Part shown: positions 6,922 through 16,011 of the stretch, in pieces
Position numbering within the stretch: position 1 is the stretch's first letter
Layout of the letters: every line of letters begins with the position of its first letter
Assembly (NCBI GenBank): GCA_050115935.1
Contig: JASFPO010000019.1
Location: 1 to 23,113, forward strand
Source: GCA-020344715 sp050115935
GTDB taxonomy: Archaea > Thermoproteota > Bathyarchaeia > Bathyarchaeales > Bathyarchaeaceae
Direction: 5' to 3'
DNA length: 23,113 nt
Notes under the pieces: generated by a model
What the model was told of the DNA's origin: nothing
The model's input: the letters and a program-made list of their open reading frames with translations, nothing else
The model's database searches: none
Made by a program: the position numbers and the translations under genes

Positions 6922-9798
6922 CTATGCGCGAGTTCGTTTCTCTTTAGGAGCCTTATGCTTTGCACTTGTTTTTCTGAATTTGACGAAATACAACGTTATG
7001 CCAGCTACACTTGACCCAACTGCGAGACCTGTAACCAGAATTATTGTTTGAAACGGCAATGATGAGGCTACGGTGTAGCTGAGATGTGAGGTCTCTTCCA
7101 AATTTCCAGCTCTGTCATAAGCTTGCACGAAGAATCTGATTAGCGCACCTTCACTCTGGCTTGGGATCTCGCAGATCCATTCATCATTCTCTTGGGTCAT
7201 GTTCACCAGTGTTGCATTTGCTAAGCCATGAATATCGTCCAAATAATACCATAATCTGACATAGTCAACACCACTGGCATTCTCTGGTTCAGCCACAGAA
7301 ACTTTAACTGAAACAGGCTCATGGCCATTCGGACTCTGAGGATTCCATATAGGCTCTTCCATTTCTGGAGGATCCAAGTCCCCAACGGTATAACTCATAA
7401 AGCTCGTTACCAACCAGTGTTCAGTTGCATCTAAAGCGAACACCTTATATCTTACAAAAGTGCCGAAGGGCCTCATCGGAATTTCCGCAATGTATCGCCC
7501 GTCTTCAAGATTCATCGTGACGTTAACCCACAAGGAATCGACAAGATAGCTTAGGATTACCTCGAGCACTTCGATTTGCGTGACAGATGTGTCAACAGTT
7601 ACTGTAACGCTTGAACTATATTGGGGATGTGTCTGTTGGATCAAAAAGAAGGCTCCTACTTCAAGTGTAACAAAGCCATCGGACACTGCTTGAAACTCTA
7701 GTATTCGGGATTCGTCATCGAAAGTGTGGTGCCATTGAGCTTCTGGGCTGAAGAGAGTCCAATTGCCCGTTTTGAACGTGCCAACTTGTGGAAGAAACAG
7801 GTCAACTTGGATATTCAAATCTGGGGTGCAGGAGATTGAAACGTTCAAGCGATAACCGTCGTAGCGGGCTCCTACAACTTTGTATCTTGTTGAATCAACC
7901 CTCGGACTTAACAATGTCCCTAAGGTCACCTTTACATGTGTGGAACTTGCAGGTGCAGGGATGCGAATTGAATCTCCATCGAAGTAAGACCATGGATCGT
8001 CATCAATTGAAACTTCCTGAATAGATTCGTTGGCGCTAATTCGTAGCCAGAGCATACCCTTTTCTACGCCCACCACGTCGTTGGGAATGGCTGAAGCATC
8101 TATGTCAAACTCGATAATAGAGCCATCTCTAGTAACATTTTCTACATGCATCCACTTGTTGCCAAAATATAATCCTGCTTCAACAAGTGGTACGAATCTG
8201 ATGTCAGGGATCTCAGACGTTAGGTTTTCGCAAACTGTCTGCAGACTGTAGGTTCCAACTTCGTTCCATCTGAAATTGGGTACATAGTAAACAAAGCTTG
8301 GAAAACCGTTCAACACTGAGAGAGCTAACTTGTCTCGTTGGGAAAAGTACTTTTGATGGATGGAGTTTTTGTCGAATTGGGTGAAGTTCTCAACAAGATC
8401 AGCTGCAATGCGTTCTGGCAACATTTGGATGCCATTATGAACGATGACGCTTGAATTGACTTTCAGATCCCACCAGTCAGAACTGAGCGTATCCAGAGTA
8501 CTCATCAGATATAAACTCTTGTTAGCCATGGCGTCCAATGTGGATTGATTCCAAAGTCCACGGGGGGCAACAATCGTGCTGAAGGAATTAAGTTCGAGCT
8601 GAGAGTAATTGCCCATTATGTTGTCAAGCAATCCTTCAATTTGCTCTTTTGTCATAGGACGTGGGTCGGTGTAGTACCGCAAATTGGTGGTGATTTCCCA
8701 ATCCCTGTATGTGCTCTTGAGCTGAGATAATATTTCTGGAGCGATCGTCTGCCAATAGTCAGGCTTAAACTCGAGATAGTCTATTACTCCAACGCTGGGT
8801 GCGATGTTGTACGAGTCTGAAATGGAGTTGAAACTAGAGAGACTTTCACCCAAGTACGTGGAAAGTAAATACTGACCCACACCGTCAACTCTAACATTTG
8901 CTAAAGGCTGAGGCTTAATTATTGTATTGATGTCTCGGTCAAGTGTGAAAGCGATTAAAGACGATAGAAGCGAAGATCTTTCTGAAATGTCGGCAATCCC
9001 GAAGTAATCTATTTGGTTTCCAGATCCAGCTCCATAGATGTATGCTCCTTGAACGTAGATGCCGACAGCCTCATTTTCAGCTTTGTAATAAGTAACGCCT
9101 CCAGTTGTTTTGCCAATCAGTGGTGCTACAGAACTCGCAGTAATGTTGAAATCATAGACGATGCTAGATCCATTGGTTGTTAGATCGTATTGATAACTTA
9201 TGCTACTAGAATGTTCCGTTATGTAGGTCAGAGAAACGGGTAATCCTTCAATTGAGCTATCTGCTAAGGTGAACACACCGCTATTGTGCCAAGCTCCTCC
9301 TTGTCCCAGAAAATTCGTGAAGTCTACCCCTAACCTTTGCTCTATTCTCTGAGTCGGTTCGCCGTCAAAGCTCCACCAATTTCCACTTGTTTCATTCTGG
9401 AGCAAGGCATTTCCTATCAATACGAGAATTCCGTCGTAACTTGTGAAGTGGGCAACTTCTTCAGCGGATACTCTTGCTGTCGGGAAACCAAGAACACCTT
9501 GGATGATCACGGCGTCATATTGCTCTAAATTGGCTGTCTTCGTATCATTGAGAAAGTTAGTGGCAATGGCATCGTTTGAAGCATGATGAGTGATGTTGAA
9601 TCCGTAACGTGCAAGGTCAGCTACTAGATAGTGGGCGCCACTGTAAATGGTATCGGCTGGGGAGACGATCAGAACCTTGACTTCGTGGGGAGTGAAGGGC
9701 GCTAAGTCAGAGGCCGCTTCAGTCTGCAAGGAAGAGATAAATGAAAAAGGAGCAAGTAGAGTAACAATTATCGTAACGAATAGGGAAATCCTTCGCAT
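6922..9798 (-). CDS. large membrane-anchored surface glycoprotein with degenerate NodB-like domain and Ig-like repeats (958 aa)
   Basis: The layout is: signal peptide (MRRISLFV..., cleavage near residue 28); an alpha/beta domain from about 40 ('KVLIVSPADTIYSGAHYLVA', 'YDAVIIQGVLGF') resembling GATase1/ThuA-like folds; a middle domain (about 300-560) that resembles a polysaccharide-deacetylase barrel, with 'NVRVDGVGQ' where NodB proteins have a DD pair and 'VAPRGLWNQSTLDAM' like motif 3, but no clear metal-binding His motif; then beta-sandwich and at least two Ig-like units ending '(M/L)SYTV'; a transmembrane helix (about 916-938); and a Lys/Arg tail. I count 19 N-x-S/T sequons, so it is probably heavily N-glycosylated and faces outward. 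ATG 9798 is preceded by GGAGG (9804-9808) with a 5-base spacer; a GTG at 9810 lies inside that ribosome site region and is unlikely. A flippase gene follows 20 bases downstream. Its biochemical function is unknown. Confidence 0.82.
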   Translation of the reverse strand: MRRISLFVTIIVTLLAPFSFISSLQTEAASDLAPFTPHEVKVLIVSPADTIYSGAHYLVADLARYGFNITHHASNDAIATNFLNDTKTANLEQYDAVIIQGVLGFPTARVSAEEVAHFTSYDGILVLIGNALLQNETSGNWWSFDGEPTQRIEQRLGVDFTNFLGQGGAWHNSGVFTLADSSIEGLPVSLTYITEHSSSISYQYDLTTNGSSIVYDFNITASSVAPLIGKTTGGVTYYKAENEAVGIYVQGAYIYGAGSGNQIDYFGIADISERSSLLSSLIAFTLDRDINTIIKPQPLANVRVDGVGQYLLSTYLGESLSSFNSISDSYNIAPSVGVIDYLEFKPDYWQTIAPEILSQLKSTYRDWEITTNLRYYTDPRPMTKEQIEGLLDNIMGNYSQLELNSFSTIVAPRGLWNQSTLDAMANKSLYLMSTLDTLSSDWWDLKVNSSVIVHNGIQMLPERIAADLVENFTQFDKNSIHQKYFSQRDKLALSVLNGFPSFVYYVPNFRWNEVGTYSLQTVCENLTSEIPDIRFVPLVEAGLYFGNKWMHVENVTRDGSIIEFDIDASAIPNDVVGVEKGMLWLRISANESIQEVSIDDDPWSYFDGDSIRIPAPASSTHVKVTLGTLLSPRVDSTRYKVVGARYDGYRLNVSISCTPDLNIQVDLFLPQVGTFKTGNWTLFSPEAQWHHTFDDESRILEFQAVSDGFVTLEVGAFFLIQQTHPQYSSSVTVTVDTSVTQIEVLEVILSYLVDSLWVNVTMNLEDGRYIAEIPMRPFGTFVRYKVFALDATEHWLVTSFMSYTVGDLDPPEMEEPIWNPQSPNGHEPVSVKVSVAEPENASGVDYVRLWYYLDDIHGLANATLVNMTQENDEWICEIPSQSEGALIRFFVQAYDRAGNLEETSHLSYTVASSLPFQTIILVTGLAVGSSVAGITLYFVKFRKTSAKHKAPKEKRTRA

Positions 9799-9841
9799 TC
9801 CTTCCTCCACCAGTGAAACTTTCGCTTTTTGGTGTTGTCCT

Positions 9842-9849
9842 CTATAAAA
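9842..9849 (-). promoter_or_regulatory. TATA box for the 958-residue surface glycoprotein gene
   Basis: TTTTATAG reads on the - strand at 9849-9842, about 45 bases before the ATG at 9798. Transcription would start near 9820, leaving a short leader that contains the GGAGG ribosome site. A second AT-rich stretch (AAGTATTTAGG, about 9870-9860) is an alternative. The call rests on position and composition only. Confidence 0.45.
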
Positions 9850-9971
9850 TCCTATGCAAACCTAAATACTTATGCATTATTCCTGTGCGATAAGAACTTC
9901 AAGCTATACGCGCATGTATCTGCTTGTAGAGAAATGGAATCTCCATAAGAGTCGGATTGGATCAAGACATC

Positions 9972-12464
9972 TCACCATGATTCTCCCCAACAAGAACTAA
10001 CTATCCCTATGTCGAATATGTCAACTGCTCCGTCGCCATTGATGTCTGCTTTGGCATCGTAGCCCATCGGGCCAATGGGTGGTCCTGGATACCAGTGGGC
10101 GCTGATTTCACCGATATCAAAAATGTCGACAACATGATCAACGTTCACGTCGCCTGGGGGTCTCCAATAGACCAACACCCTTTCGGAATTTGTGTGCATG
10201 ATATTCAATGCTAATATTGTGGTGGATGCATCATAATTCCATGTCAAAGCCTCGCCTGTTTGGTAAACTGCCAATGGCTCTCCCATTTCGCCACAGCAAA
10301 TCTTAGCGGTTCTATTTGCTTCTGGCACATCGCTAACAGTGATGGATAACACTCTGGAGTGTAAGGCCCCCGAGGTAATGCATAACGGGGGATCGTGGAA
10401 TGCAAGCAATGCATTCTCAGAATTGTCTATGACACTAAACCCAGTGTACATTTTTCCAATGTACAATAAGCCTGCACCTTTCCTTTCTAAAGTTGCATTG
10501 CTCACTTCAAGTATTACTTCTCCTGAAATAGTCAGGTCAGCTATGTTTCCGTTGAGTAGCTGTACTGGAACGATGCCTACTAGGTAATCTCCCAGCGACA
10601 CTGTCTTGGGGAGTTCATCAGTTGTAAACATCACAGTTTGATTTCCTATTATCAGGCTGCCATTTGCTGTGGTTACTGAAGTTGTAGTATAAGGAATATC
10701 AAAATTCTCAGTGTAGAAGGGAGCTTCGGAACCGTAATAAGCAGGATGCTTGTAGAGAATGAGGGCGTCCCATTCAATCGTGGCATTTATGACATATCCT
10801 GAAGGAACATCTACTCTCAGCAAGACGCTTTGAGTTTTGTCTGTTTCCAAATAGAATTGACTTTCTGTGATTCGCCAGGTATCCACAAGGTAATCAGTCA
10901 AACGATACCCGCTAGGAGAAACATAGTGTTCGTTCGTCACAATGTAAGCAGATGCTAGAGGATAAGAAGCGTTCGCTTTGACGTAAGCCCTTAACGTGTA
11001 GAACCCTTTGGTTAGATAAAGTGCTGGACTCGTGCTCACCCAAATCGTGCCGTTTCCGCCTAGAACCAATCTGTAGGAATTGCCGCCGTGGAAGCCTGTG
11101 CCATTAGTATAAGTTATCTTACCATTCCATAGTGCTCCTGGCTCACTCCATCCCACTGGGGGAGTATCCCAGTTCTCAAAGCTTGGATTGATCAGCAAGT
11201 TCGTCAGCGATGCCTGATTTATTGTGAGTTCTGGGTTTTTCAGAATCTTCGTGGAGCAAGATATATGGGTTTTGTCAACGACCGTTTTAGTCAAACTGTC
11301 TTGATTGTGAATGTATGACACCTCTGCTTGGCTTAACCTACCGAAGCGTTTTAACACACCATTCCAAGAATAGTAAATGTATCCACCGCACAGCGCCAGA
11401 TCAGGTGCATATCGATTTTTTGTTGGTGAGGTGTCTAGAGTTATGATTGGGGTCCATGTATGTCCTTGGTCTGTAGAAGCAAGGATAGCAGTGTAATAAC
11501 TCCTGTGAGCTGGGGCAGGATAGGTTCCTACACCAACATACAGAACATCATTGCTTTTGTCATATACGAAGCTTCGGAAGATGTTGGTGGATGGATAACT
11601 GGCATTCTTACCTTTCGGCTTCCAAACAGCCTTGAAATTTTGTGATCTATAAAGCATTAGCGGGACATCGCCATCGGCTCCGAGTAGCACTCTATCAGAT
11701 AGAGCAATGTGGGACGTAAAACCGTGGGGATAAGCCATTGTCCAAGTAGTGCCGCCGTCTGTAGACTTGTATAGACTATGAATGAGGTCGCCCAAGGAGA
11801 CGAAGAGTGCACTTTCCGTTGGAAAATGGAAAACTCCATGAATGTGTCTGATCCAATATGCCGGCTTGCTATATGGGTCTTCGCTAGTATATTCAGGGAA
11901 GATTGCAGTGAAGTTTTTCCACAGAGACCATGTGACCCCCCAATTGTCACTTCGATAGATGTAAGGTCCCATATGTACCCATTGACCAACTAGAATAGTA
12001 CCGTTGCCAAAACCACACCAGTGAGGTTTCGGGGCTGTCCCACCTGGTCCTCCTCCATGGGCTGACATATTGAGTGGACGCGTCCATGTTTCGCCATAGT
12101 TGGTACTTCTCCAAACTGCTCCTTTGTAAGAGGGACTGACGTAGACGTTTCTTTGTTCGTCTTGGAATAGTCCGTACACTTCTCTGTTTCCTAATGCGGA
12201 TTTGTCGAAGATCTTAGTGAATGATGTTCCATTGTATGCATATACGCTGCTTCGGGTTGTGCTTACCAGTAGTCCGTTTTCATTGTCTACCGACAGGAGT
12301 GTAAATGAGTAAGATGGAAATGCGATGGGCTCTATGTTTGGAATCACTCTGGTTGAGAAAGTTGCCTTGGCTCCCTTTTTCGGCGACGTCTTTAATGAGC
12401 AAGAACCTAGTATTATGATACAAAGTACTACTGATAAGATTGAGAGTTTCAATAACCCTACCAT
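9972..12464 (-). CDS. secreted Asp-box (BNR/sialidase-like) beta-propeller protein with C-terminal dockerin (830 aa)
   Basis: A signal segment (MVGLLKLSILSVVLCIIILGSC) ends in a possible lipobox, LGSC (C22). Residues about 60-375 carry four good Asp-boxes of form S-x-D/N-x-G-x-x-W: STNYGETW (120-127), SDNWGVTW (172-179), STDGGTTW (234-241) and STDQGHTW (330-337), plus a degenerate one near 274. This predicts a beta-propeller like sialidases or sortilin-type BNR proteins. Residues from about 422 (NLLINPSFENW) to 575 resemble a galactose-binding-like carbohydrate module. The last 60 residues (771-830) are two dockerin EF-hand repeats. About 13 sequons are present and there is no C-terminal membrane helix. 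The start at ATG 12464 is favoured by the hydrophobic segment beginning there and a TATA box 25 bases upstream; extending to 12608 would add an unlikely 48-residue basic stretch. Catalytic sialidase residues are not identified, so enzyme activity is unproven. Confidence 0.82.
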   Translation of the reverse strand: MVGLLKLSILSVVLCIIILGSCSLKTSPKKGAKATFSTRVIPNIEPIAFPSYSFTLLSVDNENGLLVSTTRSSVYAYNGTSFTKIFDKSALGNREVYGLFQDEQRNVYVSPSYKGAVWRSTNYGETWTRPLNMSAHGGGPGGTAPKPHWCGFGNGTILVGQWVHMGPYIYRSDNWGVTWSLWKNFTAIFPEYTSEDPYSKPAYWIRHIHGVFHFPTESALFVSLGDLIHSLYKSTDGGTTWTMAYPHGFTSHIALSDRVLLGADGDVPLMLYRSQNFKAVWKPKGKNASYPSTNIFRSFVYDKSNDVLYVGVGTYPAPAHRSYYTAILASTDQGHTWTPIITLDTSPTKNRYAPDLALCGGYIYYSWNGVLKRFGRLSQAEVSYIHNQDSLTKTVVDKTHISCSTKILKNPELTINQASLTNLLINPSFENWDTPPVGWSEPGALWNGKITYTNGTGFHGGNSYRLVLGGNGTIWVSTSPALYLTKGFYTLRAYVKANASYPLASAYIVTNEHYVSPSGYRLTDYLVDTWRITESQFYLETDKTQSVLLRVDVPSGYVINATIEWDALILYKHPAYYGSEAPFYTENFDIPYTTTSVTTANGSLIIGNQTVMFTTDELPKTVSLGDYLVGIVPVQLLNGNIADLTISGEVILEVSNATLERKGAGLLYIGKMYTGFSVIDNSENALLAFHDPPLCITSGALHSRVLSITVSDVPEANRTAKICCGEMGEPLAVYQTGEALTWNYDASTTILALNIMHTNSERVLVYWRPPGDVNVDHVVDIFDIGEISAHWYPGPPIGPMGYDAKADINGDGAVDIFDIGIVSSCWGESW
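9975..10154 (-). repeat. dockerin-like module, copy 1 (60 codons)
   Basis: This is the C-terminal 60 codons of the Asp-box protein. It contains two calcium-loop repeats, DVNVDHVVDIFD and DINGDGAVDIFD, joined by a linker 'HWYPGPPIGPMGYD'. It matches copy 2 (20679-20858) at 41 of 60 residues with no gap, and the DNA copies share an identical 20-base block (10009-10028 and 20713-20732). In known dockerins these loops bind calcium and dock to cohesins. Confidence 0.85.
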
Positions 12465-12482
12465 TAAAACAATGGGATTATC

Positions 12483-12493
12483 AATATTTATAA
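12483..12493 (-). promoter_or_regulatory. TATA box placed for a leaderless transcript of the Asp-box protein gene
   Basis: TTATAAATATT reads on the - strand at 12493-12483. Its centre is about 25 bases upstream of ATG 12464, the distance at which archaeal transcription starts, and no Shine-Dalgarno precedes that ATG (TTGTTTTA). This suggests transcription begins at or next to the start codon. It is the best TATA match I found in the window. Confidence 0.6.
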
Positions 12494-12736
12494 CTTTCGA
12501 GATAACCACATATACTCTTGTTGATTCACTGCTGTGTCGTTTGGCGGCAGCGAAAGAGCTCCTCGACGGCGCGCGTTTATACCTAGAAATACTTAGCGCG
12601 TATCGCAACTCCTCAAAGCGTTTAGATTATAGCGTTTCTGGACTACAGGTCTCGTGTTCTCGATACTTTTAATCAAAGAAAACAGTTAATCTATTCCTCG
12701 TCATCATCTATCTGTTCTATACCGAGGTTCAGGACT

Positions 12737-13534
12737 GTGAGGGTCTTCAGACAGCACACATTCAAAGTAATGGCATTGCAGAAACTTCTTTCCAGAACAA
12801 TATCAAGAATGACTTTCCTCTTACCTGATACATACATCCCATTAAGATATTATGGCGGAAAAATCTACTTGAACCTAAGAGAATATTCCCCTATGGTAGA
12901 CAAGGCTCTGGGCATCTATGAACCTTGGAAAACAGATTTGTTCTTCAATTCGGTGAGAAAAGGGATGACTCTCGTGGATGTCGGAGTCAACAAAGGATAT
13001 TTTTCTCTCATTTTTGCCAGATTGATGGAAGACTCAGGTAATGTGCTTTCCTTTGAACCAGACCCTGACAACTGCTTCTGGTTCAGGCAAAGCATTAAAG
13101 CCAACAGGTATAAATGCATAAAACTATATCAACATGCGCTTTCAGACAAAGAGGGCAGCGTAGCTTTCTATCGTGGAAAAAAATCTGGTTGGGGTTCAAT
13201 TATTCAATCTCCATATACCACACAGAATGCAATAAATGTCAAGTCAAGGAAACTGGATAACGTTTTAGAAGACGAGGAAATCGACAAAGTTGACTTTGTC
13301 AAGATAGATGTTGAGGGAGCAGAATTATCAGTCCTTAAAGGTGCAAAAAAAACCTTGCAGAGACACAACATAAAGTTAGCCATTGACGTAGACTTGTTGA
13401 GACTTGAGCAAAAAAATCAGTTGCTAGATTTCTTAGAATCATTTGGCTTTAGAACCTTCAGGATTTGGAAGGAACTAATACCTGTTGAGAAAATGGATGA
13501 GCATATCAGAGAGATCTATGCTATGAAACCATAA
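12737..13534 (+). CDS. FkbM-family SAM-dependent methyltransferase (265 aa)
   Basis: The SAM-binding motif I, DVGVNKGYFS (81-90), the acidic 'FEPDPDN' (106-112), and the late motif 'VDFVKIDVEGAELSVLKGA' with the FkbM-typical KIDVEGAE are all present, and the length is normal. Family members methylate hydroxyls, often on sugars in surface glycans, so here it would modify the glycan made by the locus. I chose the GTG at 12737 because GAGGT (12724-12728) lies 8 bases before it. The ATG at 12770 has no clear ribosome site but would also keep the whole domain. The gene is divergent from the Asp-box protein gene across a 272-base region. Its A-rich codon use is somewhat more AT-rich than its neighbours. 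The exact methyl acceptor is unknown. Confidence 0.92.
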   Translation: MRVFRQHTFKVMALQKLLSRTISRMTFLLPDTYIPLRYYGGKIYLNLREYSPMVDKALGIYEPWKTDLFFNSVRKGMTLVDVGVNKGYFSLIFARLMEDSGNVLSFEPDPDNCFWFRQSIKANRYKCIKLYQHALSDKEGSVAFYRGKKSGWGSIIQSPYTTQNAINVKSRKLDNVLEDEEIDKVDFVKIDVEGAELSVLKGAKKTLQRHNIKLAIDVDLLRLEQKNQLLDFLESFGFRTFRIWKELIPVEKMDEHIREIYAMKP

Positions 13535-13635
13535 CTTTGATTCTCAGATCCTTCTTCACCATTTCCGTCTAAAAAGATATTGGAATCTGAGGCTTACATG
13601 TATGCGAAAATGGACCACCCAAATACAGAAGACAA

Positions 13636-13645
13636 TAATTAAAAA
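13636..13645 (+). promoter_or_regulatory. possible TATA box upstream of the small membrane protein gene
   Basis: TAATTAAAAA lies about 45-54 bases before the ATG at 13690, giving a start of transcription near 13670. It is an AT-rich match only. It would drive the small membrane protein, the GT-C-like protein and perhaps the dehydrogenase-like gene. Confidence 0.3.
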
Positions 13646-13689
13646 CGTTCGCAAGCATATGTTGATTCAGATTGAAGAGTGATGGAAGA

Positions 13690-14076
13690 ATGAGGAAGAC
13701 CCTGCAACTTCACACATTTGAGAGGTTGATAACTAATGATCCAAAGGGTCTCTTCACGCTCACCTCTTGCATTCTCATTTTAGCAATCTACGTGAATCTG
13801 AATACCGTCAAGTCGACAGCCGTTGGCATTGTCACCCTCATTCTATATTCTTTGATAAACGGAGTTTTTCTGGCGGAAGCCTTTTTCAACCAAGAGAATG
13901 CTTTGCTGAGGTTGCTTTTTGGACTCTTGACACTAACCATGCTCCTAGGTTTTGTGGGGTGGCTCGTCGTAATAATCTACAATCTTGATACTCTCCAGTT
14001 CATTGTTGTCCTTTTCATTGTGACCACTCTCTCCTCTCTGTCAAATAGAAGGAATAGAGACAAAAATGCAACCTAG
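13690..14076 (+). CDS. small integral membrane protein, four predicted helices (128 aa)
   Basis: After a short basic N-terminus, four hydrophobic segments are visible: 'LFTLTSCILILAIYVNL', 'GIVTLILYSLINGVFLAEAF', 'LLRLLFGLLTLTMLLGFVGW' and 'LQFIVVLFIVTTLSSL'. The tail is charged (NRRNRDKNAT). I recognise no family. The last 11 bases overlap the next gene, a large polytopic protein, so the two are translationally coupled and may form one membrane complex. ATG 13690 was chosen because GTGAT, complementary to the anti-Shine-Dalgarno, lies upstream. A TTG at 13672 would add six residues. No function can be given. Confidence 0.7.
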   Translation: MRKTLQLHTFERLITNDPKGLFTLTSCILILAIYVNLNTVKSTAVGIVTLILYSLINGVFLAEAFFNQENALLRLLFGLLTLTMLLGFVGWLVVIIYNLDTLQFIVVLFIVTTLSSLSNRRNRDKNAT

Positions 14077-15943
14077 CAAACAAGAACCTACGCTACCTCT
14101 ACGATTAGTCGAGTTTCTTTACTTATCCCTTGTCGTCATCTCCTTCTATTTACTCGTTATATCTCGAACTGGAGAAGCGCACACCGTGTGGGAAGTGTTA
14201 CACCCCGCTTTTCTTCCTACTTTATTTGTTGCCACTTCTCTCTTGTTCAGAATCCTGTTGACTTCTGAGAAAGTCGCCCACAAATTGCTATTCATCATCA
14301 TTCACTCTGTTCTTGTCCACTCTCTCTTTTCCATAATCTTACCTGCAGGCGACCTAAGCGGACAGCAGATGACCTTAGGTAGAACCCGACTAGTGTTTGA
14401 CAACACTGTTTTTCACGGATTGACCACGTGGCCCCCAGAGGCTGTTCATACCTTCGTTTTTAACATGTTTAAAGGATCGAACTTGCAAGCCGCGCTATGC
14501 ACAATCTTTGCCCGAATGCTTAGTATAGACATTTTCTGGGTTCACCTGTTTCTAATTCCTATCTTGTGGGGTGTGTTCGTGCCTATTGCTTCTTTTCTTG
14601 TGACAAAGACTGTGAGCGGAGACGAAAAAGTTTCACTTCTCTCAAGTCTACTAATATCTGCTTTTCCGTATTCAATCTACTTCGGAGCAATCTCCGTGCC
14701 CAATAGTTTGGGTTTCATCTTTTTCTATTATTCCCTCTATTTCATGTTAAAGCATTTGACATCCAATGATCCCAAGAAATTATATTGGATGGTTATCTTC
14801 TCTTTCTTTTCCCTCCTCTCCCACCCTCTCACCGGAATCATGTCTTTATCTCTTCTTCTATTTGCTGTGGTCTTCAAAGCATATAAGAGCCAAAAAGGAT
14901 CTTTATCAACAACAAGAACCTCACTAATTGCTTCGTTTTTCATATCCGCAAGTCTTCTACCATTGTCCTTCATCTATCTAAGGTTTTTTGGTACAACAAC
15001 TTCAGTTTTCACTTTAACCAGACTCCATGAGTTGCCTGTCGAAGAAGTTGTGGGGCTATTTCTAATAGGAGATCTCATATACAGCTTTGATCTCCAAACG
15101 ACTCTCCTTGTTGTAACGGGTCCAGCCGTTGGGCTCCTGTGGATGATATACCTCCTTCACAAATCAAAGAGAAAATCTGCTGCCGCCGAATCTCGAGCAC
15201 CCTCCTATTTCCTATTCGCAGCATTTCTTGTCATGATTGTCGACTACCGAGTTCTTAAGCTCTTCATGGAAGGACTCCCTGTCAATGCAGAAAGGCTCTG
15301 GGTTTTTCGAGACTTCATAGCTGTTCCTTTCGTGGCACTAGCTATCTGTGCGTTGACTTCATCATTGAAACGGTCTCTGAAAGGAAACTCTCTTCAGTCA
15401 ACATCTCTGGCAACTCTAAGGAATTTGGTCAAGGGTGGCATCTTACGCAATCTGAGCTTGTTATTGTCTCTCAATGTTCTAATTCCGATGTTTCTGGGAG
15501 GATGGGTCACGTTTTCGCTTTCTGTTGCCTACCCTCAAGTGGGTCCCCTGCAAACAACATGGTTCGAGCTAGACGCAGTAACACACATCAAGAAGAACAC
15601 CACAGAAAGATACGTTGTGATTGGCGATATATGGACTATTTTTGCTGGAGAAATGATAGTGGGAATAAACAATCCTCAAGCATTCTACTTCGGAGAATAT
15701 GATCCCCGCGGGTTTACACTCTTTTCCAAAATGCTTGCAGAGCCTTCTCCAGAGGTGATGATCGAAGCCATGAACCAAACTGACACGGATACCACCATAG
15801 CATATTTTGTTATTACTGAGCCCAGAGTTGGCTCTGAAGAGTTTAGCAACGTAGTCTCGCGTATCTTGCAGGACAATCAGCTACCATTATTCGGTGTTTT
15901 CGGTGATGGAAAACTATACGTTTTTAGTTATAGGAAAAGATAA
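14066..15943 (+). CDS. large polytopic membrane protein, putative GT-C-type glycosyltransferase (625 aa)
   Basis: About 12-13 hydrophobic segments fill residues 15-500, followed by a soluble C-terminal part of roughly 120 residues from 'AYPQVGPLQTTWFELDAVTHI'. The long first outer loop (about 95-140, containing 'VFDNTVFHGLTTWPPEAVH') with acidic and His residues, followed by many helices and a C-terminal outer domain, is the plan of GT-C enzymes that use polyprenyl-phosphate sugars, such as the DUF6541 or ArnT/PMT-like groups. I do not see the WWDYG motif of oligosaccharyltransferase AglB, so I do not call it that. It starts 11 bases inside the preceding small membrane gene. It could add the terminal sugar outside the cell, transfer the glycan, or be a glycan polymerase. 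The family remains uncertain. Confidence 0.75.
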   Translation: MQPSKQEPTLPLRLVEFLYLSLVVISFYLLVISRTGEAHTVWEVLHPAFLPTLFVATSLLFRILLTSEKVAHKLLFIIIHSVLVHSLFSIILPAGDLSGQQMTLGRTRLVFDNTVFHGLTTWPPEAVHTFVFNMFKGSNLQAALCTIFARMLSIDIFWVHLFLIPILWGVFVPIASFLVTKTVSGDEKVSLLSSLLISAFPYSIYFGAISVPNSLGFIFFYYSLYFMLKHLTSNDPKKLYWMVIFSFFSLLSHPLTGIMSLSLLLFAVVFKAYKSQKGSLSTTRTSLIASFFISASLLPLSFIYLRFFGTTTSVFTLTRLHELPVEEVVGLFLIGDLIYSFDLQTTLLVVTGPAVGLLWMIYLLHKSKRKSAAAESRAPSYFLFAAFLVMIVDYRVLKLFMEGLPVNAERLWVFRDFIAVPFVALAICALTSSLKRSLKGNSLQSTSLATLRNLVKGGILRNLSLLLSLNVLIPMFLGGWVTFSLSVAYPQVGPLQTTWFELDAVTHIKKNTTERYVVIGDIWTIFAGEMIVGINNPQAFYFGEYDPRGFTLFSKMLAEPSPEVMIEAMNQTDTDTTIAYFVITEPRVGSEEFSNVVSRILQDNQLPLFGVFGDGKLYVFSYRKR

Positions 15944-16011
15944 GTGTACGTCTTTTATGTATTCCATAAAACAATAACGAGCGCAAGCATTTGCATGTGA
16001 GTGATGACGAA

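Noticed and set aside
12325..12672. 115-codon open frame on the + strand
   Set aside because: It is antisense to the start of the Asp-box protein gene and its promoter, and the translation shows no domain or ribosome site.
14066..15943. Oligosaccharyltransferase AglB/STT3
   Set aside because: The WWDYG motif and the usual DxD loops are not visible; only the general GT-C-like layout is.
13650..15990. CGCAAGCAT found before two start codons (13650-13658 and 15982-15990)
   Set aside because: It is a nine-base match in 23 kb with different spacing to the starts (32 and 22 bases), so too weak to call a site.
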